Below, in pieces: positions 45,683-55,100 of a stretch of 64,000 bases of DNA; within the stretch, counting starts at the first letter, position 1; each line of letters starts with the position of its first letter. Below the pieces are notes generated by a model. The model made no database searches and was not told the DNA's origin. It saw only the letters and a program-made list of their open reading frames with translations. Where the stretch lies: assembly GCA_947628795.1 (NCBI GenBank), contig CANRBF010000002.1, positions 102,777 to 166,776 of the forward strand, given 5' to 3'. Source of the DNA: an uncultured Monoglobus sp. (GTDB lineage: Bacteria; Bacillota; Clostridia; Monoglobales; Monoglobaceae). A program made the position numbers and the translations under genes.

Positions 45683-46324
45683 ATGAAAAAAGGTCTTACG
45701 GAAATTGTATTTATTATTGACAGAAGCGGTTCTATGAGCGGACTTGAAGCCGACACTATCGGAGGATTCAATTCTATGCTGAACAAACAGAAAAAATTGG
45801 ACGGCGAGGCTCTTGTCTCAACGATTTTATTTAACCATACATCACTGGTAATCCATGCTCGCGTTCCGATTGATAAAGTTGAGGAAATAACCGACGAGGA
45901 TTACTTTGTGTGCGGCTGTACTGCCCTTCTTGACGCGGTAGGTCAGGCTATTCACCATATTAGCAACATACACAAATACGCAAGAAAAGAGGATGTGCCC
46001 GAAAAAACGCTGTTTATCATCACAACAGACGGTATGGAAAACGCAAGCCACAATTACAGCTACTCGGCAGTTAAAACCATGATCGAAAAAAAGAAAAAGG
46101 ATTTCGGCTGGGAATTTTTGTTCCTCGGAGCTAATATAGACTCCGAAAAGATCGGCGCAAAAATGGGAATCTCGGCGGATTACACCGTGGATTACGACAA
46201 CACATCGGAAGGAACGCAGCTGAATTATATGGTTTTGGACAAAGCTATAAGTTATGCACGAAGATGCGACGCGCCAATTAAAAGAAGCTGGAAAGACAAA
46301 ATTATTGAAAGCCGCAAAAAGTAA
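45683..46324 (+). CDS. Cytoplasmic von Willebrand factor A domain protein
   Basis: 213 residues, a single VWA domain with the MIDAS metal motif DRSGSMSG (Asp13, Ser15, Ser17), a conserved threonine in CGCTALLDAVG and TTDGMENAS as the third metal loop. No signal peptide or membrane helix. The C-terminus is basic (KRSWKDKIIESRKK). Such VWA proteins usually bind partner proteins through the metal, and no AAA+ MoxR partner or TerD-type gene is adjacent. GAGAGG precedes ATG 45683. It is a single gene between two hairpins. Confidence 0.85.
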   Translation: MKKGLTEIVFIIDRSGSMSGLEADTIGGFNSMLNKQKKLDGEALVSTILFNHTSLVIHARVPIDKVEEITDEDYFVCGCTALLDAVGQAIHHISNIHKYARKEDVPEKTLFIITTDGMENASHNYSYSAVKTMIEKKKKDFGWEFLFLGANIDSEKIGAKMGISADYTVDYDNTSEGTQLNYMVLDKAISYARRCDAPIKRSWKDKIIESRKK

Positions 46325-46335
46325 ATACATATAAA

Positions 46336-46361
46336 GACGGTCCGAAGAAATTCGGACCGTC
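46336..46361. terminator. Hairpin between the VWA and GNAT genes
   Basis: Perfect 11-bp stem GACGGTCCGAA (46336-46346) / TTCGGACCGTC (46351-46361) closed by a GAAA tetraloop. It lies between convergent genes and could end either transcript; T-runs are weak on both sides. Confidence 0.75.
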
Positions 46362-46371
46362 ATATTATATA

Positions 46372-46866
46372 TTACGCCTTAAAAGTCATAATATAATCAT
46401 CCATAACATATCCGCCGCCAATATCCGTAACAGCAGTGGAAGAGGGGAAAAAGCCGAACTTCTTATAAGCGGCAATCGCTTTATCATTATGCTTGTTTAC
46501 TGTCAAATAAAACTCACTGTATTTATCCGAAAAATCGGATTTAACACGCTCAAAAAGCTCGGTCGCAATGCCGTGCCGCTGATAATCGGGCAAAACATAT
46601 ATTTTGCTGACAAAAAGCCTGGTTTCCTCAGTCTTTACCCCGCAAAATCCGACGCATACGTTATCAGCAAAATATAAATAATATCTGTATCCGTTATTGT
46701 TTATATCGTTTTTAATTACATCAAAACTCTGATATTTTTTAAGCATATACTCAACCTGACCGTCGGGGAGCAGCGCGTCGTAGGCGTCGTGCCAAGTTGT
46801 TCGCGCGCATTTCACAATTTCTTTTATATCGCTGTCGGTTGACGCGATTTTAATTTTACCGTTCAT
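46372..46866 (-). CDS. GNAT-family N-acetyltransferase
   Basis: 164 residues. It has the acetyl-CoA binding core YVLPDYQRHGIATELFERV (motif A, with Q/R-x-x-G-x-A) followed by LTVNKHNDKAIAAYKKFGF (motif B), and a substrate side with WHDAYDALLPDGQVEYML at the N-terminus. The acceptor is unknown. The frame opens at ATG 46881, overlapping the recR stop, but GGAG eight bases before ATG 46866 makes that the likely start. It is the last gene of the recD2-recR unit. Confidence 0.88.
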   Translation of the reverse strand: MNGKIKIASTDSDIKEIVKCARTTWHDAYDALLPDGQVEYMLKKYQSFDVIKNDINNNGYRYYLYFADNVCVGFCGVKTEETRLFVSKIYVLPDYQRHGIATELFERVKSDFSDKYSEFYLTVNKHNDKAIAAYKKFGFFPSSTAVTDIGGGYVMDDYIMTFKA

Positions 46867-46877
46867 AAAGCATCTCC

Positions 46878-47477
46878 TCACATTTCCGTTCTTGAATTTA
46901 AAGCTCTGCCCAAAGTGATCTCATCGGCAAATTCCAATTCGCCACCAACGGGCACTCCGTGAGCAATTTTTGTTATTTTAACACCAAAAGGCTTAAGCAG
47001 CTTTGAAATATACATTGCCGTAGCCTCGCCCTCAAGATTCGGGTTTGTTGCCATTATAACCTCCGAGACTCCGCCCTCGGAAACACGCGCAACAAGTTCC
47101 TTTATCCTTATATCATCGGGTGTCACATTATCCATGGGTGAAATAGCGCCATGCAAAACATGATATACGCCCTTAAACTCATTTGTGCGCTCCATCTGCA
47201 TAACATCACCCGGGCTTTCCATAACGCAAATGACGCTGTGGTCGCGGCCGGGAGAAGCGCATATGTTACAAAGGTCGGATGCGGCAAGATTCTGACATAC
47301 TTTGCAATATCTGATCTCATTCTTGGCATTGATAATTGCGCCGGCCAATTTTTCCGACTTTTCTTTCGGCAGATTCACAACGTAAAATGCGAGCCTGCGA
47401 GCGGTCTTTATTCCTATTCCCGGCAGTTTATTAAATTCCTCGATCAAATCCCGCAGGGGCGCGGCATACTGTTCCAT
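46878..47477 (-). CDS. recR: Recombination mediator RecR
   Basis: 199 residues. With RecO (and RecF) it loads RecA on gapped DNA. It has an N-terminal helix-hairpin-helix ([20 protein letters not shown]), the zinc finger [16 protein letters not shown] and a Toprim domain ([15 protein letters not shown], then [19 protein letters not shown]). All blocks are present at normal length. It usually follows dnaX and ybaB, but here it follows recD2 with a 32-base gap. AAGGAG precedes ATG 47477. Confidence 0.97.
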   Translation of the reverse strand: MEQYAAPLRDLIEEFNKLPGIGIKTARRLAFYVVNLPKEKSEKLAGAIINAKNEIRYCKVCQNLAASDLCNICASPGRDHSVICVMESPGDVMQMERTNEFKGVYHVLHGAISPMDNVTPDDIRIKELVARVSEGGVSEVIMATNPNLEGEATAMYISKLLKPFGVKITKIAHGVPVGGELEFADEITLGRALNSRTEM

Positions 47478-47509
47478 AAACTCAGCTCCTTTTTGCTAAA
47501 ACACAAAAC

Positions 47510-49705
47510 TCAATATATTCTCAGTTTTTCTTTAAGACCCGAAAACCTGTTGCGCACGTTATTGTTGTTGATATAAAAATTCATAACATCCTCAAGCCCA
47601 ACCAGCACTACCAAAGATTTGGCGCGCGTCACAGCGGTATAAAGCAAATTCCTTGTCATAAGCAAACGGTGAGCGGGAAACATCGGCATTACAACAACAT
47701 CAAACTCGCTGCCCTGACTCTTGTGCACCGTTATGGCATAGGCCAATTCAATTTCATCCAAAAGCATAAAATCATAATCAACAAGCTTATCGTCGTCAAA
47801 TAAAACCTCGATCTTATTGCCGACTCTGTCAATTTTTGTAATAAATCCACAATCGCCGTTAAACACACCGGCGCCTTTTTCATCACCACGGCGCCACTGT
47901 ATCTGATAGTTATTTTTTGTCTGCATAACCTTGTCGCCCACGCGGAACACGCATCTGCGGGTTATATGTTCGACTTTTTCCGGTGACGGGGGATTCAGAC
48001 AGCTCTGTAATATGTTGTTCAGATGTCCGACGCCGATCGTTGTTTTTCTCGTTGGGGTAAGGACCTGAATTTGACTCATACTGTCAAAGCCGTAATAATC
48101 CGGCAAACGTCTCAGACACAAATCAGCTATGGTATTCGGCAACTGCTCGGGATCGTCCCTGTGGACAAAGAAAAAATCGCTTTCGGCGTCATTCAGGAGG
48201 GGCTCCTGTCCGCGATTTATCCTGTGAGCGTTTACCACGATCATACTTTCTTTTGCCTGTCTGAAAATCTCATTCAGCTTAATACATTCAACGGTTCCGC
48301 TGTCAATTATATCTTTAAGCACATTCCCGGCTCCGACCGACGGAAGCTGATCGCTGTCGCCGACCATTATGAGGCGCGTTCCGCGTGAAACGGCGTCAAG
48401 CAGACTGTTCATCAGCATTATGTCGACCATTGACATTTCATCAATAATAAGAACGTCACATTCTAGCGGATTATCCGAATTCCTGGCAAACACTCCGTCC
48501 GACACATCGTCGCCTACTCTGATCTCAAGCAGCCTATGAATGGTTTTCGCCTCAAAGCTGCAAACCTCGCTCATTCGCTTGGCGGCTCGGCCGGTGGGAG
48601 CGGCGAGCATTACGGTTGAGCCGTCTTTTTTCATGGTTTTTATAATAGTGTTTATAATTGTAGTTTTTCCGGTTCCGGGTCCTCCGGTTATAACAAGCGC
48701 GGCGTTTTGAAATGCACGAAAAACCGCATCTCGCTGGTTATCCGCAAGTTCGATCTCATCTTCGTTGTCCGACTCGTCGATCAGTTTATCTATGTAATCC
48801 GCGTCCACGTCGAAATATATTCCCGACATTTCTTTAAGTTTATCGGCAACGTTACACTCAGCGTCGTAGTATGATTTAAGATAAATTGCGTCAAAATCAC
48901 CGTAATTTTCGGATATCAGCTCACCGTCCGAAATAAGCTGAGATATACCGCGCTCAACATGACCCTGCTCAACATTGAGAAGAGCGCAGGAGGAGGCTGT
49001 CAGCATCGCTCTGGGAGCAAACGTGTGACCGCTGAAAAAAGAAATATTTTTGAGAGCTGTCTTAATTCCGGATTTGATCCTGAGCTGCGACTCGGGGGAA
49101 AACCCGAGATCCACAGCAATTTCATCAGCCTTTTCGAAGGTTATCCCGTCAATAAATTCCGAGAGAACGTAGGGATTGGCCTCAATGATCTGAACGGTTC
49201 CTGTTCCAAAGGCATTGTAGGCTTTGACGGCATATGAAGGAGACAGATTATATTTCTGGAAATAAATCACGATCTGACGAACCCCAACTTGCTCAACAAA
49301 AGTCTCGTATATCGCCTGAACCTTAGAGGGTGTAAGTCCCCTTATCTCAAGAAGCTTTTTATGATCGTTCTCAATAACATCAAGGGAATCGACTCCGAAC
49401 GCCTCAACGATTCGCCTCGCGGTCGTCTTTCCAACATACGGCAAAATACCGGATGAAAGATATTTTTCGATTTCTTCTTCGGTCGTGGGCATGATACGCT
49501 CTATATACTCGACCTTGAACTGATCTCCGTACTCATCATGGGTCACCCATGATCCGGAGGCGATTATATTTTCGCCCTCGGCAATACTCGGCATCGAACC
49601 GGTCATTGTTATAAGTTCGCCCATACAAGCCACATCGCAAACCGCATAGCCGTTTTCGGGATTATAAAATATAACGGATTCGATACTACCTTTAATTTTT
49701 ATCAT
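47510..49705 (-). CDS. recD2: RecD2-type ATP-dependent DNA helicase
   Basis: 731 residues, SF1B 5'-3' helicase of the RecD2/TraA-like group found in bacteria without an associated RecBC. It has an N-terminal OB-like region, tandem helix-hairpin-helix (LPYVGKTTARRIVEAFG, LEIRGLTPSKVQAIYE), Walker A GGPGTGKTT near 340, Walker B with DVLIIDEMSMVD, VGDSDQLPSVGAG, and C-terminal motif AYAITVHKSQGSEFD. It acts in replication-fork and mismatch-related repair. GGAGGAGC precedes ATG 49705. It heads a transcript with recR and the GNAT gene. Confidence 0.96.
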   Translation of the reverse strand: MIKIKGSIESVIFYNPENGYAVCDVACMGELITMTGSMPSIAEGENIIASGSWVTHDEYGDQFKVEYIERIMPTTEEEIEKYLSSGILPYVGKTTARRIVEAFGVDSLDVIENDHKKLLEIRGLTPSKVQAIYETFVEQVGVRQIVIYFQKYNLSPSYAVKAYNAFGTGTVQIIEANPYVLSEFIDGITFEKADEIAVDLGFSPESQLRIKSGIKTALKNISFFSGHTFAPRAMLTASSCALLNVEQGHVERGISQLISDGELISENYGDFDAIYLKSYYDAECNVADKLKEMSGIYFDVDADYIDKLIDESDNEDEIELADNQRDAVFRAFQNAALVITGGPGTGKTTIINTIIKTMKKDGSTVMLAAPTGRAAKRMSEVCSFEAKTIHRLLEIRVGDDVSDGVFARNSDNPLECDVLIIDEMSMVDIMLMNSLLDAVSRGTRLIMVGDSDQLPSVGAGNVLKDIIDSGTVECIKLNEIFRQAKESMIVVNAHRINRGQEPLLNDAESDFFFVHRDDPEQLPNTIADLCLRRLPDYYGFDSMSQIQVLTPTRKTTIGVGHLNNILQSCLNPPSPEKVEHITRRCVFRVGDKVMQTKNNYQIQWRRGDEKGAGVFNGDCGFITKIDRVGNKIEVLFDDDKLVDYDFMLLDEIELAYAITVHKSQGSEFDVVVMPMFPAHRLLMTRNLLYTAVTRAKSLVVLVGLEDVMNFYINNNNVRNRFSGLKEKLRIY

Positions 49706-49729
49706 TTAAAAGCTCCTCCAAACAATATA

Positions 49730-49758
49730 ATTATATAATAACAATTTCTGAATATCAA
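49730..49758 (-). promoter_or_regulatory. Putative sigma-A promoter of recD2-recR
   Basis: On the minus strand TTGATA (49753-49758), 17-base spacer, TATAAT (49730-49735), 24 bases before the recD2 start. No LexA/DinR-type box was recognised. Confidence 0.65.
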
Positions 49759-49901
49759 CAGATAAAATGCCCATATCTGAATTTGTAACCTATTTTTAAT
49801 ATAAATGCTCTGGAAATTTAACAGGAAAGAGGGTATAATAATTTCATAGATTATTGCACAAAATAAAAATTTTGTGCAATGTTGAAGAAGGAGCAAACAC
49901 T

Positions 49902-50861
49902 ATGGACAATATCAGACACGCGCCTGAACCAATGCGGTCTTTTCTGATCTATCTTGAAAGCATTCAGGGAAAGTCGCGCAAAACCGCGCTTGAATATTTT
50001 TATGACCTGCGCTGCTTTTACAGATTTATAAATTATTCCGCCGGAAAAACAAAATGCGATTTTAATCAAATTGATATTGACAATATAACTATTGATGATA
50101 TTAAAAAAGTTGACATTAACTTTATATATGAGTACGCCAACTTTCTTAACCACGATCTCGGAAACAGCGCCCGCACACGAGCCCGCAAAATTTCGTCTCT
50201 TAAATCTTATTTTAAATATCTGCACAGCAAAGTCAAATTGATCGACGAGAACCCTGCGGCAGATCTTGACACGATAAAAATTGAAAAACAGCTGCCAAAA
50301 TATTTTACGCTTGAGGACAGCTTAAACTTGCTTGACGCGGTTGATAAGCGAAATTACGAACGCGATTATTGCATATTAACGTTATTTTTAAATTGCGGAA
50401 TGAGACTTGCCGAATTGGTGAGCATTAATATCACAGATATAAACGGTGACACTCTTGTTGTTATGGGAAAGGGCGGCAAGGAGAGAACTATTTATTTAAA
50501 CGACGCCTGCATTAGCGCCCTTGAGGCTTACATGCCGATACGCAAAAAAATGAGCCCCGAATATAAAGACAAAAACGCTCTGTTTTTGTCAGAGAGAAAT
50601 AGCAGGATCAGCCGCAGAACCGTGCAGCATACCGTTGAAAAATACGTAAAAAAACTGGGACTCGATTCCCACAAATACACCACGCACAAGCTTCGCCACA
50701 CAGCGGCAACGCTCATGCACCAATCGGGAGTTGACGTCAGAGTTCTTCAGGAAATACTCGGACACAAGCAGCTCAGCACAACGGAAATTTACACACATAT
50801 CGACAACAAAGAATTAAGAAACGCGGTCGCGAAAAATCCTTTAAACAGGAACAAAAAATAA
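49902..50861 (+). CDS. XerC/XerD-type tyrosine recombinase
   Basis: 319 residues. It has an N-terminal SAM-like core-binding domain (about 8-115, with SFLIYLESIQGKSRKTALEY) and a catalytic domain with Arg near 168 (CGMRLAEL), HKLRHTAATLMHQSG near 262, GHKQ near 287 and the nucleophile Tyr near 297 (IYTHID). The catalytic set is complete. Size and motifs fit chromosomal Xer proteins that resolve chromosome dimers rather than phage integrases. The frame runs on upstream, but AGAAGGAG before ATG 49902 fixes the start. It lies 13 bases before larC, a pairing with no obvious functional reason. No dif site was recognised. Confidence 0.9.
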   Translation: MDNIRHAPEPMRSFLIYLESIQGKSRKTALEYFYDLRCFYRFINYSAGKTKCDFNQIDIDNITIDDIKKVDINFIYEYANFLNHDLGNSARTRARKISSLKSYFKYLHSKVKLIDENPAADLDTIKIEKQLPKYFTLEDSLNLLDAVDKRNYERDYCILTLFLNCGMRLAELVSINITDINGDTLVVMGKGGKERTIYLNDACISALEAYMPIRKKMSPEYKDKNALFLSERNSRISRRTVQHTVEKYVKKLGLDSHKYTTHKLRHTAATLMHQSGVDVRVLQEILGHKQLSTTEIYTHIDNKELRNAVAKNPLNRNKK

Positions 50862-50874
50862 GGAGTGAATTATT

Positions 50875-52119
50875 ATGAAATTATTGTATTTTGACTGCCC
50901 GATGGGCGCTGCCGGTGATATGCTCATGTCGGCACTGCTCGACATTCATCCCGATCCTGACAGGTTTATTGACAAAATGAACGGTATGGGTCTTGAAGGC
51001 GTAAGCTTTATTCGCGAAAAGACAAAAAGCGGCGGCATCGCCGGAACACATGTAAAAGTCACGATAAACGGAACAGTCGAAGACTGCGCACCGCAGCACC
51101 GGCATCACAGCCACGATGCCTCCTCCGCTTCCGAAAAGCATCAACATGAACATAATCATCACCACGGACATAATCACGATCATCACGAGCACAGAAGTCT
51201 AGACGATATCGACAAGATCATCAACAAGCTTGACGTATCAGACAAAGTAAAAAATGACGCGTCGAGTATTTACAGGATAATCGCAGAAGCTGAAAGCATT
51301 GTGCACGGTGAAACAGTTGTAGATATACATTTTCATGAGGTCGGACGGCTCGACGCGATCGCCGATATTGTCGGCGTTTGCTCGCTTATAGAGGATATAA
51401 ATCCCGATAAGATAATTTCATCGCCGATTTGTGTGGGATTCGGAACTGTTCACGCCGCTCACGGAATTCTTCCGGTTCCGGCTCCCGCTACGGCTCTGAT
51501 CCTAAAAGATGTGCCGATATACAGCGGAGAAGTCCAAGGCGAGCTATGCACTCCGACGGGCGCTGCTCTGCTTAAATATTTCGCTGATGATTTTGAGTCA
51601 ATGCCCCGGATAGTAATCCAAAAAAGCGGATACGGAATTGGCACAAAGCAGTTTTCCGAAGCGCCAAACTGCGTGCGTGCAGTTTTAGGCGAAAGTGGTT
51701 CTGATACTCAAAATGTTTCCGAACTCTGCTGCAATCTTGACGACATGACACCCGAGGATATCGGCTATGCAGCGCAAAAACTTTTCGACGGCGGCGCTTT
51801 GGATGTTTTCACTACTCCGATCGGAATGAAAAAGAACCGTCCGGGCATATTGCTGTCGTGCTTATGCAAACCTTCTGACCGCGCAAAAATGCTTGAGCTT
51901 ATTTTCAAGTACACCTCAACAATAGGCATCAGAGAATATACGTGCCGTCGATACACTCTTGACAGACGCGAGGAAACAATAAACACAAGGCACGGTGATA
52001 TAACTCAAAAAATCTCCACAGGTTACGGCGTTTCAAAAATTAAACCCGAGTACGATGATATTGTCAGAATAGCTGATAAGCTGGATATTTCACTTTCTGA
52101 AGCAAGAAAATTGATATAG
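50875..52119 (+). CDS. larC: LarC-type nickel insertion protein (pyridinium-3,5-bisthiocarboxylic acid mononucleotide nickel chelatase)
   Basis: 414 residues. LarC inserts nickel into the NPN cofactor of lactate racemase and related enzymes, using CTP. The N-terminal part begins YFDCPMGAAGDM, followed by a His-rich segment (about residues 75-106, with some fifteen His) that probably stores or binds Ni. The conserved core is VDIHFHEVGRLDAIADIVG and SSPICVGFGTVHAAHG, then PTGAALLKYF; the C-terminal catalytic half has CNLDDMTPEDIGYA and GMKKNRPGI. It is a single uninterrupted frame, unlike the frameshifted larC1/larC2 of lactobacilli. larA, larB and larE are not in the window. AAGGAG precedes ATG 50875. 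Confidence 0.95.
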   Translation: MKLLYFDCPMGAAGDMLMSALLDIHPDPDRFIDKMNGMGLEGVSFIREKTKSGGIAGTHVKVTINGTVEDCAPQHRHHSHDASSASEKHQHEHNHHHGHNHDHHEHRSLDDIDKIINKLDVSDKVKNDASSIYRIIAEAESIVHGETVVDIHFHEVGRLDAIADIVGVCSLIEDINPDKIISSPICVGFGTVHAAHGILPVPAPATALILKDVPIYSGEVQGELCTPTGAALLKYFADDFESMPRIVIQKSGYGIGTKQFSEAPNCVRAVLGESGSDTQNVSELCCNLDDMTPEDIGYAAQKLFDGGALDVFTTPIGMKKNRPGILLSCLCKPSDRAKMLELIFKYTSTIGIREYTCRRYTLDRREETINTRHGDITQKISTGYGVSKIKPEYDDIVRIADKLDISLSEARKLI

Positions 52120-52127
52120 TTCATTTC

Positions 52128-52161
52128 AAAAGACAGGCGGAAATTTCCGCCTGTCTTTTTT
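52128..52161. terminator. Bidirectional terminator between larC and the giant surface protein gene
   Basis: Perfect palindrome AAAAGACAGGCGGAAA (52128-52143) / TTTCCGCCTGTCTTTT (52144-52159), with A-run and T-run ends, so both convergent transcripts end here. Confidence 0.93.
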
Positions 52162-52164
52162 GAG

Positions 52165-55100
52165 TTAATTTTCAAGAGCCGTCCAATCTCTGACCTCTCG
52201 CAGCGAAGTCCAAATCTCATAAGTTCCCGCGTCCTCGCTGTAATGCGAGTTGGTTGCTTCCTGAACATCAGCGTAATACCAAACAGTTGTGTCACTGTTA
52301 TCAGGCCATGTTATCATGTCGGCAAGCAAATGAGCTGAGTCAGGCTTTCTGCCAAGAACTCTGTTTACAAGTGTCATGGCTTCGGCGCGGGTTATATTAC
52401 GGTCAGGTCTGAATGAACCATCCTCATATCCGTTTATCCAGCCTCGTTCAGCGGCACGGTTAATGAATCCGCTTGCCCAGTGTCCCGATGTATCGCTGAA
52501 CTTATCCTCGCCGCTGAATGTGATCGGATCAAAGTATGCGGCTATTGTGGCGAATTCCGCGCGAGTTATGGCATTATCCCCTCTGAAAGTTCCGTCTTCA
52601 TATCCGTGAATAACATCAGCATTCGTCATAGTTGAAACCGCCGTATTGAACCAGTCATCAGCAGTCATATCGCTAAACGGATTTTCCGTTGTTCTGAAAT
52701 TATCTCTGGACTCATCGGACAACATTCTGAAGAATATAGTTGCGACTTCCGCACGCGTAATAGTGTTGTCGGGCTGAACCGTGCCGTCCTCATATCCCAC
52801 AATATAAGCATAGTGATCGTCATAATTGAGCGACGGGATCGAGTTCGGATCGCGTGTAGGCGTCGGAACACTTGTGGGAGAAGGCGTGTTTGATGTGTCG
52901 GCATTCGGATCATAAGTCGCATCATATTGGTTGATTATCTTATATCCGTTAAACGACTGCACATATCTCGGAACGTAATGATTTACTCCAACCTCTTCAA
53001 CAGTATAAGTTGTGCCTGTCCTGAGACTTGTGAATGTATACTGCCAGTTATTCGAAGCTGAGAGAGTACATTCATCAATTAAAGTCACGCCCTGTTTAAG
53101 TCTTACCGTAACAGACGAAGGTCTTTCACCATGACTGTTATTATCATCCTCCCATTCCTTTTGAACGCGAAGCGAAGTATTCTCTCCGGTGCCGAAGGTA
53201 CCGCCTCCTCCGCCACCGCCTCCTCCGCCGCTCGGCTTCTTTGTAGGCGTCGGTGTTACTGTAGACTGCGGTGTATTGGTCGCTGTCGGGGTAGGCGTCG
53301 GTGTTACTGTAGACTGCGGTGTATTGGTCGCTGTCGGGGTAGGCGTCGGTGTTACTGTAGACTGCGGTGTATTGGTCGCTGTCGGGATAGGCGTCGGGGT
53401 TATCGCAGGAGGCGCTGTAGTCGGTGCATTTGTCGGCGCAGCCGTAGTAGGCGCCGTAGTCGGCACATTTGTCGGCGTTACTGTAGGAGGCGCCGGTGTA
53501 GGCGCTTTTGTTGGTATCGGAGTGGGTGTCTCTGCGCCGGGCGGTTCATCAGTAGGTTGTGATGGCTCGCCTGTAGGAGGTACAAAGGATCCGGGAGTTT
53601 CGGTCGGAACCTCACCGGGTACCTCTGAAGGCTGTATTTCGGGTGTATCGCTCTTTTCCCAAACCGCAACAAATACAATTCCGTCCTCCGGCATTATAAA
53701 GCTGCTTTCCGCTGTGCCGCGTTTATAAACAGGACCTTCAGTACCGCGCTCAACCCAGCCTTTAAATTTGTAGCCGTCACGTTCGGGTTCCTGCTCGGGA
53801 ATATCATACGTTTCACCGCTCATGCCCTCAATTGCGGCGGGCATATTTCTTACCGTATCCGCCGCGCCGTCGTCAACACCATCGTCAAATATCGCCTGAG
53901 TGTAATCCGCGATATCATCGCCGTTTTCATCCTTTGCCCATACGGCATATAAATTCATATATCCGCTTCCGGGCGGCTGCTCAATGCGTGTGAATTCGCC
54001 AAGTATTCCCGCGTTTGCGGCATCATATCTTGTCGCTATCACATCATTTCTTGTTTTGCTCCATCCGATAAACGCTGCCCCCTCTTTGACAAGTTTCGGA
54101 GATCCGTCATTGCCGAGCACGGGTATATTATCGGTTCCGTCGATCACATACATGTTATCATCAACAGGAACCACGCCATATGTCGCGTGATTCTCATGAT
54201 AAATCACGCCGTATTCACTAGGCTCTACCAAAGGTTCCCATACCGCGTAAAGCACATCCACCGTGGGTGATTTGCGGAATGATGAGTCGGTCATCGGATC
54301 GCCGTCGGGATCGTTAAGGCTCCAGCCGAGGAAGCTATATCCCTCGCGCTGCGGCGTCGAAGACGTATTTACATCAACATCGGTGCCGGCAAAATACAGT
54401 CCGATATCGGGCTCAGGCATTCCCAGAACAGTTTCTCTGCCCGCGTTCGCATTATAGAATACCTGATAGTAATCCGCGATCCCGTCCTCTATAACCGTGT
54501 TGGTTCCGTCAGTAATATCGACTCCCCATACGGCGTACAGTGTCATAACGGAACTGTTGTCGCCCAGATCAAGCTGTGTTATATCGCCGCCGTTTAATAT
54601 CTTTTCGGGTATTTCATCCTGAGATATTATAATTTGCTGATAGTTGTTCTTTGTCCATCCAACGAATACCGCGCCATCCCTGGCAAGTTCGCCTTTGTCG
54701 GCTACAGTCACATCGGAGCCGATCGGATATGTATTGTCGTCTATCGGAACGCTGTCGTTTCCGCCGTTGCTCATGTACACAACTCCGAAACGATCGGGCG
54801 GAGTAACCGACCAAACGGCCGTGATCGTATCAAGCTTTCCGCTTTTTACGAAGGTCTCGCCGGGACGATAAACCGTTTCGCCGCCGTTTATCCTCCAGCC
54901 CTCGAAGGTGTGTCCTTCCCAAGACGGAGATGCGCTTCCAAACTTAGAAGGCTCGAGCGTGATCTCGGTTCCCGGCTCGTACTTGTTGTTGTCAACGGGG
55001 AGATCCTTAACCTCTTCCTCTGTTCCCGGCTCATAGCGGATCTGGTATACATCCGCGACTCCGTCGCCCTTTCCGGGTTCGGTTCCCCCGTTTGTGTCGA

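Noticed and set aside
49902..50861. Tyrosine recombinase as the integrase of a mobile element
   Set aside because: Size and motifs fit a Xer protein; no tRNA, attachment repeats, excisionase or phage genes are nearby.
52165..52830. Sortase LPXTG anchor at the end of the giant protein
   Set aside because: The C-terminus consists of three SLH domains and a hydrophilic tail; no LPXTG, hydrophobic helix or charged tail is present.
53243..53386. CRISPR array from the three 48-bp direct repeats
   Set aside because: The copies are directly adjacent without spacers and lie in frame in a Thr/Pro linker; there are no cas genes.
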